DNA of 64,000 bases from Desulfobacteraceae bacterium (GCA_011390345.1 JAABSP010000010.1:18879-82878); one strand, 5' to 3'. Positions 20,501 to 28,604 are shown, numbered from the stretch's first letter. Made by a program: numbers and translations. Notes: a model not told the origin generated them from the letters alone.

Positions 20501-21425
20501 CGGCCGGAACTCTTATCACCTCGTCCCCTGCAAAAATAAGGGTCCGAGGAGTAGCTGTCCCCCGGATAGTGCCAACCTTAGGCTCCTCATAGAATATGCC
20601 ATATACCCCTCCCTGAGTTACTGCCAGAGCTGTCCCGTCTGCAGGGGTTTCATCAGTGACGGCTCCGGTATCCACCCAACGGTGCTGATTCGGAGAAAAG
20701 TAGAGGATTCTGACACCGGTCAATCCATGCGGATTGGGAAGAATGAGGGTTGCCGGCGTCTTCATGCTCAAAAGCGCCGGACTGATGCTGACCAGAACAC
20801 TTGGCGCCTGTTTTCCGCCAATACGAACATCTCCTGCTTCCAGTGTATCGGGAGAGGGTAAGGGAACCGGCAAGGGTTTATTGATATCTATATATTCCAA
20901 GCGAATATTCACATTTGTCAGTCCATTCTCATCCCCCCGCTGAAACGGAGTTTCCTGGGGCGGGATTTCGAGCCGGGCATTGGCTCCATTGATTGTATTG
21001 GAGGTCAACACCTTTCCGCTGGCAGACAAAACATTGAATGGAGTGGCTGCTGCAGGCTGCAGCAGGAATGACTGCTGCAGAGTGGCTCCGGGCGAAAGAT
21101 CTACCAAATGGTATGCATCTACAAAGCCTTCCCTGGAGGCAAGTACCGTATGGAGTTCCTCGGAAATGTTCAGGGAGAACTGCCCCAGTGCATTGGTGAC
21201 AGCGGTCTGATACGGGCTGAAGATGTAGACCGTTGCACCGGATATGGAAGATCCGCTTTCGCTGTACATGGTTCCGGTGAAATTATAGGTGGGTTTGGGG
21301 GGCGGCTCCGGCTCTCCGCCGCCGCCATCTCCAATATCCATCCCTCCTTTTTCACCACATGCGGCAAAAAAGATAATTCCCATCATCATCAACAGCAGAC
21401 TTATATAATTCCATTTCCTTCTCAT
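14508..21425 (-). CDS. Giant lipoprotein with Ig-like (Big_1) repeats and a BNR/sortilin-like propeller
   Basis: 2305 residues, unrecognised as a whole. A lipoprotein signal ends in 'FFAAC' with Cys23, followed by an acidic/proline-rich spacer. Residues about 45-125 look like a carboxypeptidase-regulatory-like domain ('GATVYIFSPYQTAVTNALGQ'). From about 360 to 1810 come some 13 invasin-type Ig domains ('ADGxSxxTITATV...G.PV..GTPVTFTL'). One is interrupted by a possible calcium loop, 'DNEDENRNLILDPGEDDDNDG'. Residues about 1815-2190 hold repeated 'S.DGG.TW' blades of a BNR or sortilin-like propeller. It starts 49 bases after pilQ, so it is probably the last gene of the pilMNOPQ operon. A surface adhesin or pilus-linked partner is inferred. 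Confidence 0.75.
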   Translation of the reverse strand: MRRKWNYISLLLMMMGIIFFAACGEKGGMDIGDGGGGEPEPPPKPTYNFTGTMYSESGSSISGATVYIFSPYQTAVTNALGQFSLNISEELHTVLASREGFVDAYHLVDLSPGATLQQSFLLQPAAATPFNVLSASGKVLTSNTINGANARLEIPPQETPFQRGDENGLTNVNIRLEYIDINKPLPVPLPSPDTLEAGDVRIGGKQAPSVLVSISPALLSMKTPATLILPNPHGLTGVRILYFSPNQHRWVDTGAVTDETPADGTALAVTQGGVYGIFYEEPKVGTIRGTATPRTLIFAGDEVIRVPADGSFYIEEVAIPPEGTLQVVALDPDTGSMIQNSVSLQPGAVVMLDLSQIEVGSVDVSAGTGSLFANGISTTSITVNVRDASGAPVPDGIRVSLSTTGGTLESTTLSTANGRVQTTLTSSTQVGSVTVTARAGGITGQTEIEFVPAARSFSLTTSQPSVLTDNSNSATITATVLDADNVPIQEVTINFNATGGQLSAARAVTDENGQAQVIFSAGNVDRRNQIVTITATINEEMAKSIPILIRGNTVSLSTDTRNLEIGGDNESELTITVRDASEEPIYDAPVIITSDPREALRWEPEEGYGSCPVNETGELVCRTDVNGTLRINVHGNQVGEEVQLVVESLGARAQQEYSISSIGEAFRIIVPETDPVALGIGQDLIVTINAPTQQRVYFSTTFGHWKGGTVPAGETPQVIEVPVANQQASAILTATQAGIATVQVSDAADVLTFDLLTVAVSAPSDQAAKLTLQASSSVVAPTFDPENRNIVDLKAVVKNANDQVVGGAAVAFSLQNTTGGGEFISPVVVLSDSFGIARATFTSGSLSSGAEGVKAVATVVGKPTISDDINIIIGGTAGSVIIGQSTVIESVNSETAYELTMSVLVTDANGNPVPNAKVTLGTWPVQYATGFWASCINGQGCCINRIDVLDNEDENRNLILDPGEDDDNDGRLTPPSTAAGSLFPSTVTTAENGVAEFDLVYVKESAGWIRDQITATTTVAGSETQSTYTFWLPWAASDSQSCVLPHSPYNQTKPAAEITLTAEPESLTADGQSISTIQAIVLDAEGNIVNDGTAIEFTLVPPNDTGGWGGFPYATTTKAYTSSGIASIIYRAGNQPTPDQNPIVIRARALSGDATASVEIELSRGQLSLSASDYEMLADGNSTSTITATLVDVSGQPASGNTRITFTISGGGTFSESGQKTYTTFASGGTVTATYQSGREGGAVNITATTEDELSAQVSLNLIDEEVAIISVVAAPKTIPADGASSSAVTATLTSSTGEAMSRGTPVTFTLQPNETGAHFSGGGTTLSKSIPTDDGTITIPVIAGSTPGTADVVVEAGGITNKTSIILTGTAQNEVASISVSVNPEVIPADGTSSSVVTAELMNSSGEPMSQGTTVNFSLSPADIGAAFRNGESSITVNLPGESGAIDVPVIAGETPGAVEVIAESGGITNKTTLVFTEETEEQIGAITVQANPQSIPADGNSSSAITATVNNLSNQAVAQGTPVTFTVQPSDIGARFSNEETTYTVRTPDASGSVTISMISGEESGMTTIIAAAGNISNSTMVELTKEVVPKPAIILLSGGPEPKTIRVQRGGVGQTASQVFFVVQDAVGSPVGAGFEINFSLPEAAAGNIDATLSPATVETDGSGQVGTVVYSGSKPGTVTVKATYTDPDTQEVITTISPQIIIEAGLPVGEEFSIDSGSLNLPYSDTTPITVNVGDIFGNPVPEGTPVFFKTYNTGGLVYPGNAFTDSAGVATGTLDPSAGAVPLNGVISVTAETTGGPTTRITSLTLAPEDPYAKANYIMFAGTDGGGVYKSSNSGQTWRNVSRSSEIKGQNWIDPYVNDVAIDPDHMNVVYAATGYAGKGNLYRSLDGGLTWNSNDASQWNGLESFDAAVLTVLVDHSPSPFIDDFPYLWIGTNGRGVYYTVNSNEEPKPQFEQSIDLGNGHQVRDIVRGRDTHGESAILYAGTSSGVYRSTNGGQRWSPTTAFAGNSITTLAIYPSPATEGISDVIYAGTEDAGVWVSIDSGQSWKNYKQGMTMEELPLLAIEDVLVDEINDNLYALTYFRKENSPYGDGNVFVFQLTGDGSGYLADSGFWEVANTETLTDEEFPGTVPPQHAMAMTADYLGDTRLYIGGQGISFHRAINGVAEGSPQWIKNEEGLTNTIMARIPIVVSDENTLQMNVVSEMVSRGQVEFVMTIEDQYGHPPVSGTVLRVMRESDDATEPEVLQNYTFLDSRLHPMIPGWTGYPYTRTISVSSGDVIVLDLLNSAGEVIQSERTTSFLF
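16665..17625. repeat. Three near-identical Ig-domain coding units
   Basis: Within the giant lipoprotein gene, three consecutive units of roughly 320 bases encode domains that share 'IPADG.SSS.[VA]TA', a '[PQ]GTxVxF' strand, 'I[AS]G' and, in two of them, 'GGITNKT'. They are much closer to each other than to the remaining Ig domains (residues about 1270-1590). This points to recent tandem duplication. Confidence 0.6.
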
Positions 21426-21474
21426 TGTTCACCTTCCCTGCACGAAAAGAATTTGTTCAAAGTACCAGTCTCGT

Positions 21475-24400
21475 CTATAACTGTGATCGCCGCTGCTCGA
21501 GCTGGACAATTTTGGGTGTAATGAATATCAGCAGTTCCTGTTTGGTAGTAGCATTGGTTCTCGATTTGAAAAACCATCCGAGGATAGGAATCTTAGATAG
21601 TCCGGGAATCCCCTCATTTTCAATCGTTTCGTTCTCCCGGATGATCCCGCCGATCACAAATGTATCTCCGTCATTGACGAGAAGCTCCGTAGAGGCCGAT
21701 TTGGTGGTAAGGGCCGGGCCGTCGGCCGTCTCTCTGAATATATCGTTTTTATTGATCACCACCCGCATTGAGATCCGGTTGTCCGGCGTAATATGTGGGG
21801 TGACATCAAGGGTCAGATCGACATTTTTAAAAGCGATCTCTGTCTGCCCGTCCTCATCTCTGGTCTGATAGGGATATTCAAAGCCCTGGCTGATCTGGGC
21901 AGGCTTGTTGTCCAGCGTCAGCACCCGGGGAGCGGAGACGATTCTGCCCTCGCTTCTCGATTCCATAGCCATCAGCATGGCATTGAGAATAAACGGGGTT
22001 CCCGCGATCCGGGTAAAATTGAAACCCAGGGTTCCGGCACTCGCCAACGGCAGGTTCATGGCCATGTCCCAGCCATAAGTACCGCCGAGGACATTGTATC
22101 CCCGCTGAGGGCCCACCCCCTGATCCGCTATAGCGCCGGACGCTTCTGTATCATTGGTAAGGCCGCCGCTCATGTTCCAGTCGGTACCGAAGGATTTGGA
22201 AAAATTGACATTCGCCTCCACAATCCTTGCTTCGATCAGCACCTGGGGCGTCACCCGATCCAGCATTTCAACGATCTCCTTGGCTTTGTCAATCGTAGAG
22301 GCCGTATCGGTGATGATGACCATGTTGGTTCGTTGATCAACGCTCAGTGTGCCCCGATCTTTGGTGACGATCTTATCGAGATGAGGACGAATTTCGCTTC
22401 CAGCATCCGAATAGTTGACCGGAATATATTCTGTAATCAGCGGTTCAAGAGCCTTCTCCTGCTCCTGAACCGATCTTTCCGCAATCAGTCGCTCCTGTCG
22501 CTCCTGTTCCTCCTCGTTGAGGGTCTGCCGGGTCGCGATCCGGATAATGTTTCCCTCCATTGTCTTGCCGAGCTGATTCATCTTCAACACCAGATCCAGC
22601 ACCTGATCCCAGGGAACCGGATGTTCGAGGGTCAGCGTAACTTTGCCGGTGACATCATTATCAACGGCAAAATTCATTCCACTGACCTCACGCAGAATCC
22701 GGAAGACGTTTTTTATATCCGTCTCAAAAAAATCAAGGGCAATGGGCTCTCCGGTGTAGGTTGGCCCTGTCACATCAGGCAGCGCATCTCCGGCAGCCAG
22801 CTCATCCGGCAGGAAGTCATCATCGGGAAATGCTTCGGGCGGTGCATCAAAAACGGGCGGAGTCGGTCGTGATGAAGGTGCGGATTCCGGGGCAGGTGCT
22901 TCAAAGGTTAACGGCTCTTGGGGCGACGGGGTCGATTCGGCCTGAGAAGGGGGATCGGCCGGCGGCGGAGGTGGAGTTGATTCGGCATCCGCTTCAGCGA
23001 TCACAACATCCGAATCGGCCGGCGGAATGGGGGAGATGGAGGAAGCCTCAAAATTGACCGTAAGAATCCCATCCTTCTGCTCGACAAAATAGGGCACAGA
23101 TTCCCGAAGATCTATTGTAAAGATGGAAACATTCTCCCGGCCGATCTTCTCCTGCCTGGGAACAATCTTGTCCACCGCACTCTCAAAACGATTCGTTATC
23201 AGTGGACGCTGTCGGTAATCCGGCGTTTGGGTCTCATATAATTTCAATTGAAGCTGGCGGTCTCCAACAGCATCGATTTCATAGGAGACAGGAGCTGTTG
23301 TTCCGACAATCAAAGTCGATTTACCGGCATCTTCACTCAGAAAATCGATCCGATTGACCCAAGAGGGCTCTCCACCTTCCCTGGGGAGAGTTACACTTTT
23401 TTCTGCAGCCAGAGATTCTGCCGGAACGGGCATTCCAGTGCCCGGTCCCTTTTTGGGCTGGGCAATAACAGGCCCCTGCGCATCCATGCCATCACCCCTG
23501 CCGACATAGACGATCAGCCCGTTCTTATCCGGATATACGGAAAACTGGTTCAGGAATTGTGGTTTTGTCTCGATATACATCCTCACCTTATCGGGAAAGG
23601 TTTCATGCCGGACACGCTCGATCCATCGGGTATCCACCGGAAAGGCATTTTCAGGCTCATAGGGGTTTTGCAGACCATACAGATCGACAACAATTGTCGG
23701 AGGGGCAGACATTGTCGAAATTTCATAGTCGTGAACGGTTCCATTCCCCCGAACGGTTACCATGGTGCTGTCATCAAGTTGAGTGGCATAAATCGATTGA
23801 AGGCGTCCGGCAGAAGGGACTCCCGGGAAGGCTGCGCCCCCGTTTCCGGCGGCCGTTTCAGGCCTTTGCCCATCTCCTGCATAGGACTCGCCGGCACCCA
23901 CATTGATCATCAGCCCATTGTCCACGGGGTATGCAGAAAAAGAGGAGAGATATTGACTATCCGTCTCCAGTACCAGGCGAAGTCGATCCGGATAGCCGAA
24001 ATAACGGATTTTCTCCACCCAATGCGTATTTACCGATACCTGCTTTTCGGCATCATAGGGACTGTCGACATTGAAGATGTCAAATACGATGCGAGGAGGG
24101 CTGTCGATAGTGAAAGTTTTATAATTGGTGATGGCCCCGTCTGCGCCGATAAAAACTTTCAATCGCTCTTCCAGCGCTGTTGCATAGATCGACTGAAGCC
24201 GGGTGGCTGTCTGAGCAGCATAAGAGAGAGTGGGTTCTGTCTTTCCCTGTCCATCCTCTGATAGAGCGGAATCCGCAAAGGATACAATGACATCCGTACC
24301 CTCCCGGGTAATCTGATAGGGCGTCTCCCGCGCAAGACGGATTTCTACCCGAGTGGTTTTCGGCTCTCCTTCCTGCTCTTGAACCTCTATGGCATTTATC

Positions 24401-24762
24401 GATCGAACGATTTTTCCCCGCGGCGGATCAATCTGATACAGATCGGCAGGCCGGTTCGGATCGAGTCTGGTGTTTGTAAAATAGAGCAGTACAGCAGGCG
24501 GGAAGGGCTGTTTGACAGAGGTGTAGGCAAGAGATTGATTGCCTGAGATATGGACACGGTCCATCATCGGCCCTTCGACAACTCCGATATCGGTCAATTG
24601 CTTCGGCGACGAGATTTTCAATCCCCGGTCAGCATCATTCCCGCTGTCAACAGCTTCCTTTCCAGTGACGCATCCGACAAAGATTACCGCCAAAATGAGG
24701 AGAAATACGGCACCATCTCGAATCTGCCACGACCTTGCCTTTTTTACCCATTCATACGCCAT
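21475..24762 (-). CDS. pilQ: Type IV pilus secretin PilQ with four AMIN domains
   Basis: Outer-membrane secretin through which the pilus passes; 1095 residues, longer than most PilQ. The N-terminal signal ends 'LAVIFVGCVTG', so it may be lipidated at Cys31. Four AMIN-like domains follow (two are clear repeats, 'DSPPRIVFDIFNVDSPY' and 'SAPPTIVVDLYGLQNPY'). Next come a proline/glutamate-rich linker, an STN domain ('ALDFFETDIKNVFRILREVSGMN' region) and a secretin N domain. The secretin core carries 'VTPQVLIEARIVE' and 'VNDGDTFVIGGIIRE'. The ATG is 2 bases past the pilP stop with a good GGAAGGA site. Confidence 0.95.
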   Translation of the reverse strand: MAYEWVKKARSWQIRDGAVFLLILAVIFVGCVTGKEAVDSGNDADRGLKISSPKQLTDIGVVEGPMMDRVHISGNQSLAYTSVKQPFPPAVLLYFTNTRLDPNRPADLYQIDPPRGKIVRSINAIEVQEQEGEPKTTRVEIRLARETPYQITREGTDVIVSFADSALSEDGQGKTEPTLSYAAQTATRLQSIYATALEERLKVFIGADGAITNYKTFTIDSPPRIVFDIFNVDSPYDAEKQVSVNTHWVEKIRYFGYPDRLRLVLETDSQYLSSFSAYPVDNGLMINVGAGESYAGDGQRPETAAGNGGAAFPGVPSAGRLQSIYATQLDDSTMVTVRGNGTVHDYEISTMSAPPTIVVDLYGLQNPYEPENAFPVDTRWIERVRHETFPDKVRMYIETKPQFLNQFSVYPDKNGLIVYVGRGDGMDAQGPVIAQPKKGPGTGMPVPAESLAAEKSVTLPREGGEPSWVNRIDFLSEDAGKSTLIVGTTAPVSYEIDAVGDRQLQLKLYETQTPDYRQRPLITNRFESAVDKIVPRQEKIGRENVSIFTIDLRESVPYFVEQKDGILTVNFEASSISPIPPADSDVVIAEADAESTPPPPPADPPSQAESTPSPQEPLTFEAPAPESAPSSRPTPPVFDAPPEAFPDDDFLPDELAAGDALPDVTGPTYTGEPIALDFFETDIKNVFRILREVSGMNFAVDNDVTGKVTLTLEHPVPWDQVLDLVLKMNQLGKTMEGNIIRIATRQTLNEEEQERQERLIAERSVQEQEKALEPLITEYIPVNYSDAGSEIRPHLDKIVTKDRGTLSVDQRTNMVIITDTASTIDKAKEIVEMLDRVTPQVLIEARIVEANVNFSKSFGTDWNMSGGLTNDTEASGAIADQGVGPQRGYNVLGGTYGWDMAMNLPLASAGTLGFNFTRIAGTPFILNAMLMAMESRSEGRIVSAPRVLTLDNKPAQISQGFEYPYQTRDEDGQTEIAFKNVDLTLDVTPHITPDNRISMRVVINKNDIFRETADGPALTTKSASTELLVNDGDTFVIGGIIRENETIENEGIPGLSKIPILGWFFKSRTNATTKQELLIFITPKIVQLEQRRSQL

Positions 24763-24764
24763 GA

Positions 24765-25901
24765 TTATCCTTCCCCCGGAGGTCTTTGTATTTTAAGTTC
24801 TCTTGTTCGGGTAATCATTTTCCCATAAGGATCCTCATACTCCTCCTCAACGATAATCCTGTCTTTTAAGATATCGATGACACGACCGGAGTGGATACCA
24901 ATATAGGTTCCTTCCGTAATAATATAGCCTTTCCCGGAGGCCTCCTCTACAAGGGCTTTGTTTCCGCTCTTGGCCCGGATAACGCCCACCAGCTTCAACT
25001 GTTCCAGATCCATCTTCTCAAGGGGAGTGCGCGGAATCCGACGTTTCTTCTTCACTGTCTGGCCGGGCTCCGGCTCTTCGACCACCTCATCCTCCTCCTT
25101 CTCGGGCTCCTCTTCTTTGAACAACGGTTCAAACGGATCGATTTTACCGGCCGGATTATACTCCTCACTTTCCGCTTCCTCTTTTGCAGAAGAGCCAATA
25201 AGGGCGGCCAGTGTATTTTCTCCGAGCCCTGGGGATTCATCTTCCGGCTGCGCGTCATCTTCGGCTATATCATCTGCATCAGCAGCCCGAGCCGGTTCTT
25301 TTTCCGTTTCTTTCACCGTCTCCTTTTCCGGTTTTGCCTCTGCCAATTTATCCTCTGTTTCCTCCGTCTCTGAAGGATCGGTGATTTTCGGTTCTGACGG
25401 CTCAGGAATCTCTATGGATTTCCGGACAACGCCCTCATCTTCGTTAACCGTTTCTGTATCCGGGATTGATTCTTCAGCTTCCGGTTCAGGCTCGATTTGA
25501 GCCTTTACCGGTGCAGGAGACGCCTCTGTATCGTCAGATACAGGCTTTTCAACAACGGATGGGGCTTTTTTCCCATCTTCGGATTGTTCGGTGCCCCCTG
25601 GAGATTCGACTGAAGCAATGACCTGATCTATTTTATCAGAATCCCCGGAAGTTTCACCCTCTCCTTTTGAGGCATCATCCCTTTTTTCCTCCGCGGGTTG
25701 TTGGGTCTCTTCTGCTCCGATTGACGGCTTTGCTGCAGAAAGGGGTCCGGTATCAGACGGCGGCGGCGGAACTTTCTTTCGCACCGGAATTTTTTTCTGG
25801 ACGATTTCTGTAGATGTTGGCTCCGAAGGGTCTTCACCGCATCCTGTAAAGACCAGAACCGCGAAAATACAACAGATCATTATGATAAAATGCTTTTTCA
25901 T
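24765..25901 (-). CDS. pilP: Type IV pilus lipoprotein PilP with a long acidic linker
   Basis: Periplasmic lipoprotein linking the inner-membrane PilNO complex to PilQ. The signal 'IFAVLVFTGCGED' gives Cys near residue 21. The folded PilP beta domain is confined to the last 90 residues ('LEQLKLVGVIRAKSGNKALVEE', 'YIITEGTYIGIHSGRV'). Between them lie about 260 residues of low-complexity sequence rich in Glu, Pro, Ser and Lys. At 378 residues it is about twice the usual PilP length. It sits 15 bases after pilO. Confidence 0.9.
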   Translation of the reverse strand: MKKHFIIMICCIFAVLVFTGCGEDPSEPTSTEIVQKKIPVRKKVPPPPSDTGPLSAAKPSIGAEETQQPAEEKRDDASKGEGETSGDSDKIDQVIASVESPGGTEQSEDGKKAPSVVEKPVSDDTEASPAPVKAQIEPEPEAEESIPDTETVNEDEGVVRKSIEIPEPSEPKITDPSETEETEDKLAEAKPEKETVKETEKEPARAADADDIAEDDAQPEDESPGLGENTLAALIGSSAKEEAESEEYNPAGKIDPFEPLFKEEEPEKEEDEVVEEPEPGQTVKKKRRIPRTPLEKMDLEQLKLVGVIRAKSGNKALVEEASGKGYIITEGTYIGIHSGRVIDILKDRIIVEEEYEDPYGKMITRTRELKIQRPPGEG

Positions 25902-25916
25902 AAGCTCAAATTATCA

Positions 25917-26522
25917 TTACTTTCCCTGAGCCGGATTCGGCTCAGTTTCCATGAATTTATAGGTCACCGCGGTACAGGAGATGGTCAACTGATCCTGCTT
26001 TTCCTTATTCCTCCCGGCTTCGACCCGGATATCCTTGATGTTTACAATTCGGTTCAACCGGGAGACTTTATAGAAGAAATCGACAACCTGATGATAAGTT
26101 CCCAATACGCGCATGGAAACCGGTATTTCAGCATAAAAACCTTTGGCCTTTTCCGGTCTCGGCTGGAAGAGCAGAAATTCGAGCCCGGCATCCTGTCCTG
26201 CATGGGAGATACTGGTCAATAATGTCGGAATCTCCTCGCTTTCCGGAAGAGCCCGTTTGGCCTCGTCAAATTCAGCTTGAGCCGCGGCCATCTCTCTTTC
26301 GACTTCTTTGAGTTTGCTCGCCTTCCGTTTCGCGATCACGAGTTCCTGTTCGAGCTTGGACAACTCATTGCTTAATCTGTCGATCTCTTTATGTTTTGGC
26401 AGAAAAGAGAAATAGACAAAAGGGCCGATCAGAATAATTGCTGTCCCTACACAGATCAATATCTTATGAAGCCGGGTAAGTTTTTCGATTTTTTCGAAAA
26501 GCGGCTGTAGATTCAGTTTCAT
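25917..26522 (-). CDS. pilO: Type IV pilus inner-membrane alignment protein PilO
   Basis: A 201-residue bitopic protein of the PilMNO platform. One transmembrane helix ('ILICVGTAIILIGPFVYFSF', about 21-40) is followed by a coiled coil ('IDRLSNELSKLEQELVIAKRKASKLKE' region) and a ferredoxin-like periplasmic domain with 'VSMRVLGTYHQVVDFFYKVS'. Its ATG overlaps the pilN stop by four bases (ATGA), indicating translational coupling. PilO dimerises with PilN and holds PilP. Confidence 0.95.
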   Translation of the reverse strand: MKLNLQPLFEKIEKLTRLHKILICVGTAIILIGPFVYFSFLPKHKEIDRLSNELSKLEQELVIAKRKASKLKEVEREMAAAQAEFDEAKRALPESEEIPTLLTSISHAGQDAGLEFLLFQPRPEKAKGFYAEIPVSMRVLGTYHQVVDFFYKVSRLNRIVNIKDIRVEAGRNKEKQDQLTISCTAVTYKFMETEPNPAQGK

Positions 26523-27226
26523 CCTTTCCTGGCCTCCGGTTTTTCGTCCGTTTCAGAGTCTGCAAGCTTAATTGGCGTCTGTTGAAAGGTGATCTGAAAA
26601 CGCATCAGATTGATCTCCGGCTGCGCCTGGCTCTGCCGGAATTTTTCCTGTTCCAAGGTCACCAGCCGCACATCGGAGAAAAGATTTATGCCGCCGGTTT
26701 CATCGCCTGCAAGATTGAATGCGGCCTCCTCCAGACGGGTCATGAAATCGGCAACCGTTTTGCTGTCTAAGGCGATCCCTCGAACAGCGATATTGACCTC
26801 AACCTTTTCCTCCCTTTCAGCCTGCTTACCCTTCCCTTTGGTTATGACGGTGATCTTTTCAATGGCTTCAAACTGGGTCAGCCACATCTTCTTTTCTATG
26901 ACCATCCGGGTCAGGGTATCCATCAGTCGGTACGAGCTTTCACGGCTGGCATTAAGGGTTTTAATGACCTCAAGCTTCTGGCGCAGAATCTCAAGCTGCT
27001 TCCGAATCTCCTCAACTTTGGCAACGATCTTGTTGTATCGGTCAAGCTCCTTTTTGGTGAAGTCGATCCTGGCATTGAGATCTTCGATTTTTCCGTTGAG
27101 GTTGGATTGGTACCAGAGGAGCCCGGCGAGCAGAAGGATAACAAATACGATAAAGATCAGGATCTGGCTCTTTGCTTTTTCCTTTTTTCGAACATGGACA
27201 TAGGGAAGCAGGTTTATCCGAATCAT
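26519..27226 (-). CDS. pilN: Type IV pilus inner-membrane protein PilN
   Basis: Starts with the conserved 'MIRINLLP' tail that binds PilM, then one transmembrane helix (about 21-41). A coiled coil ('IEDLNARIDFTKKELDRYNKIVAKVEE' region) and a periplasmic domain follow. It is 235 residues long, slightly more than usual, because of an inserted charged loop near 'ITVITKGKGKQAEREEK'. It overlaps the end of pilM by four bases, as expected for stoichiometric expression. Confidence 0.95.
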   Translation of the reverse strand: MIRINLLPYVHVRKKEKAKSQILIFIVFVILLLAGLLWYQSNLNGKIEDLNARIDFTKKELDRYNKIVAKVEEIRKQLEILRQKLEVIKTLNASRESSYRLMDTLTRMVIEKKMWLTQFEAIEKITVITKGKGKQAEREEKVEVNIAVRGIALDSKTVADFMTRLEEAAFNLAGDETGGINLFSDVRLVTLEQEKFRQSQAQPEINLMRFQITFQQTPIKLADSETDEKPEARKG

Positions 27227-28281
27227 TTGTCACCCGCCCTTCTCAGCCCCAGTCCCAGGCAGATGGCCGCCTGGGGTGCAATCCGTTCCAGGTAGGAGCG
27301 ATCGAAATCATTTCCCGTCTGAATATTGTCAAAAGGATTGATCACTTCGACCTGGGAGGAGGTCTCTTCGGACAGAACCTCCTGGAAAGGCTTGATATTG
27401 GCGCCGCCGCCGCTCAAGACGATCTTTCGGATATGCTCTCCGGGGTAGGTGGAATAAAAAAAGTCGAGGGCTCTGCGGATCTCAGTGGCCCAGTCGGTCA
27501 CAACAGCAGAGACGATCTCCACCAGCTCCTTGGAGGGGATCTGATCCGACTCTCCGCTGTGATAGAGCTGTTCTGCCTCTTCCAGAGTCCCGCCGATCTT
27601 GGTGACGATCTCCTGATTGATCTGGCCGCAGCCCATGGTTACGTCCCGGATCAGAACCGAATAGGGGCCCCGCAGGATATTGAGGGTCGTTTTACTGGCG
27701 CCGACATCAATTAACGCAATGCTGTCGTTTTCAAAACCATAATTGACTTCATAGATGTTCTGCAGTGCAAAAGCATCTACGTCGATAACCAGAGGGTTTA
27801 AATCCGCCAGTTGGATCAGACTCTCATAGTCGTTAATGATCTCTTTTTTGGCGGCAACCAGTATGACACTCATCTGATTGGGATTGGATTCGTCTTCGCC
27901 GACGATCTGAAAGTCGAGGTTGACATCACTGATGTCAAAGGGGATATACTGTTCGGCTTCAAAATGAATGGTTTCCTGAAGCTGGTCTGCCGGCATATTC
28001 TGAACCGAGATGGTCTTGACGATGATGGCAAATCCACCGATGGAAACCGCCACATTCTTCTCTTTGACCTTGTACATTTTGAAGAGCTGGCGGATACCGT
28101 TGGCTACCTCTTCGGGATTTTTGATGGTTCCATCTTCGATGATCCCCGGAGGAATGTCGCTCATTCCAAATTTTTTCAGGAAATATCCCCCCCCCTTGGT
28201 CTGTTCGACCTCGGCCACCTTCAGGGTTCGGGTACCAATATCAAGTCCGATGATGCTGCCCTTTTTCTTTCCGAAAATCAC
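27223..28281 (-). CDS. pilM: Type IV pilus cytoplasmic ATP-binding protein PilM
   Basis: Actin-like (FtsA-fold) protein of 352 residues that binds PilN on the cytoplasmic side. Motifs are 'GLDIGTRTLKVAEVE' near the N-terminus, 'HFEAEQYIPFDISDV', 'ALIDVGASKTTLNI' and 'IVLSGGGANIKPFQEVLSE'. It opens the pilMNOPQ operon. The start is GTG with only a weak upstream site (AGGG). A possible promoter lies about 140 bases upstream. Confidence 0.96.
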   Translation of the reverse strand: MIFGKKKGSIIGLDIGTRTLKVAEVEQTKGGGYFLKKFGMSDIPPGIIEDGTIKNPEEVANGIRQLFKMYKVKEKNVAVSIGGFAIIVKTISVQNMPADQLQETIHFEAEQYIPFDISDVNLDFQIVGEDESNPNQMSVILVAAKKEIINDYESLIQLADLNPLVIDVDAFALQNIYEVNYGFENDSIALIDVGASKTTLNILRGPYSVLIRDVTMGCGQINQEIVTKIGGTLEEAEQLYHSGESDQIPSKELVEIVSAVVTDWATEIRRALDFFYSTYPGEHIRKIVLSGGGANIKPFQEVLSEETSSQVEVINPFDNIQTGNDFDRSYLERIAPQAAICLGLGLRRAGDK

Positions 28282-28604
28282 GGCTTACCCTGTTGATTTT
28301 TGAATGGGTTAAGGTTACAACATATGATAAGTTGACTACGCTGCCGGCTGGATATCCGGCCTTCATGAATGTAGCATACCTCTTCTGGAAATGGAAACAT
28401 TTTTAAGCTCCGCAAGTCCCTATTTATAGCATATGCTGCGACCTGTCAATAAAAATGGAAAGTTGGACACTAACAGAGGCATAGGGACACTGATCTGATT
28501 TATTCCATATCCAGAAACCGACCGTCAATGGGGCTAAAAAGGTAATAAGGGGTAGAATTATCCTACCGGGAAGAACGATTACAATCGATATCGAGAAGAT
28601 ACCC
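28282..28604. other. Intergenic region between pilM and the sensor kinase
   Basis: 323 bases separate two divergent operons. A candidate minus-strand promoter (28421-28449) and a short GCCGG/CCGGC hairpin in the pilM leader (28342-28359) are visible. No sigma-54 consensus (TGGCAC-N5-TTGCA) was found on either strand, although the divergent operon encodes a sigma-54 activator. No small gene was recognised. Confidence 0.5.
28421..28449 (-). promoter_or_regulatory. Candidate promoter for pilMNOPQ
   Basis: Minus-strand TTGACA (28444-28449) with the A/T-rich TATAAATA downstream. Spacing is 15 bases to TATAAA (28423-28428) or 17 bases to TAAATA (28421-28426). This would give a leader of about 135 bases. 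Spacing ambiguity keeps confidence modest. Confidence 0.45.

Noticed and set aside
19878..20861. 327-codon Cys/Arg-rich frame antisense to the giant lipoprotein
   Set aside because: Amino-acid pattern arises from reversed Ig-domain codons; no signal, RBS or family match.
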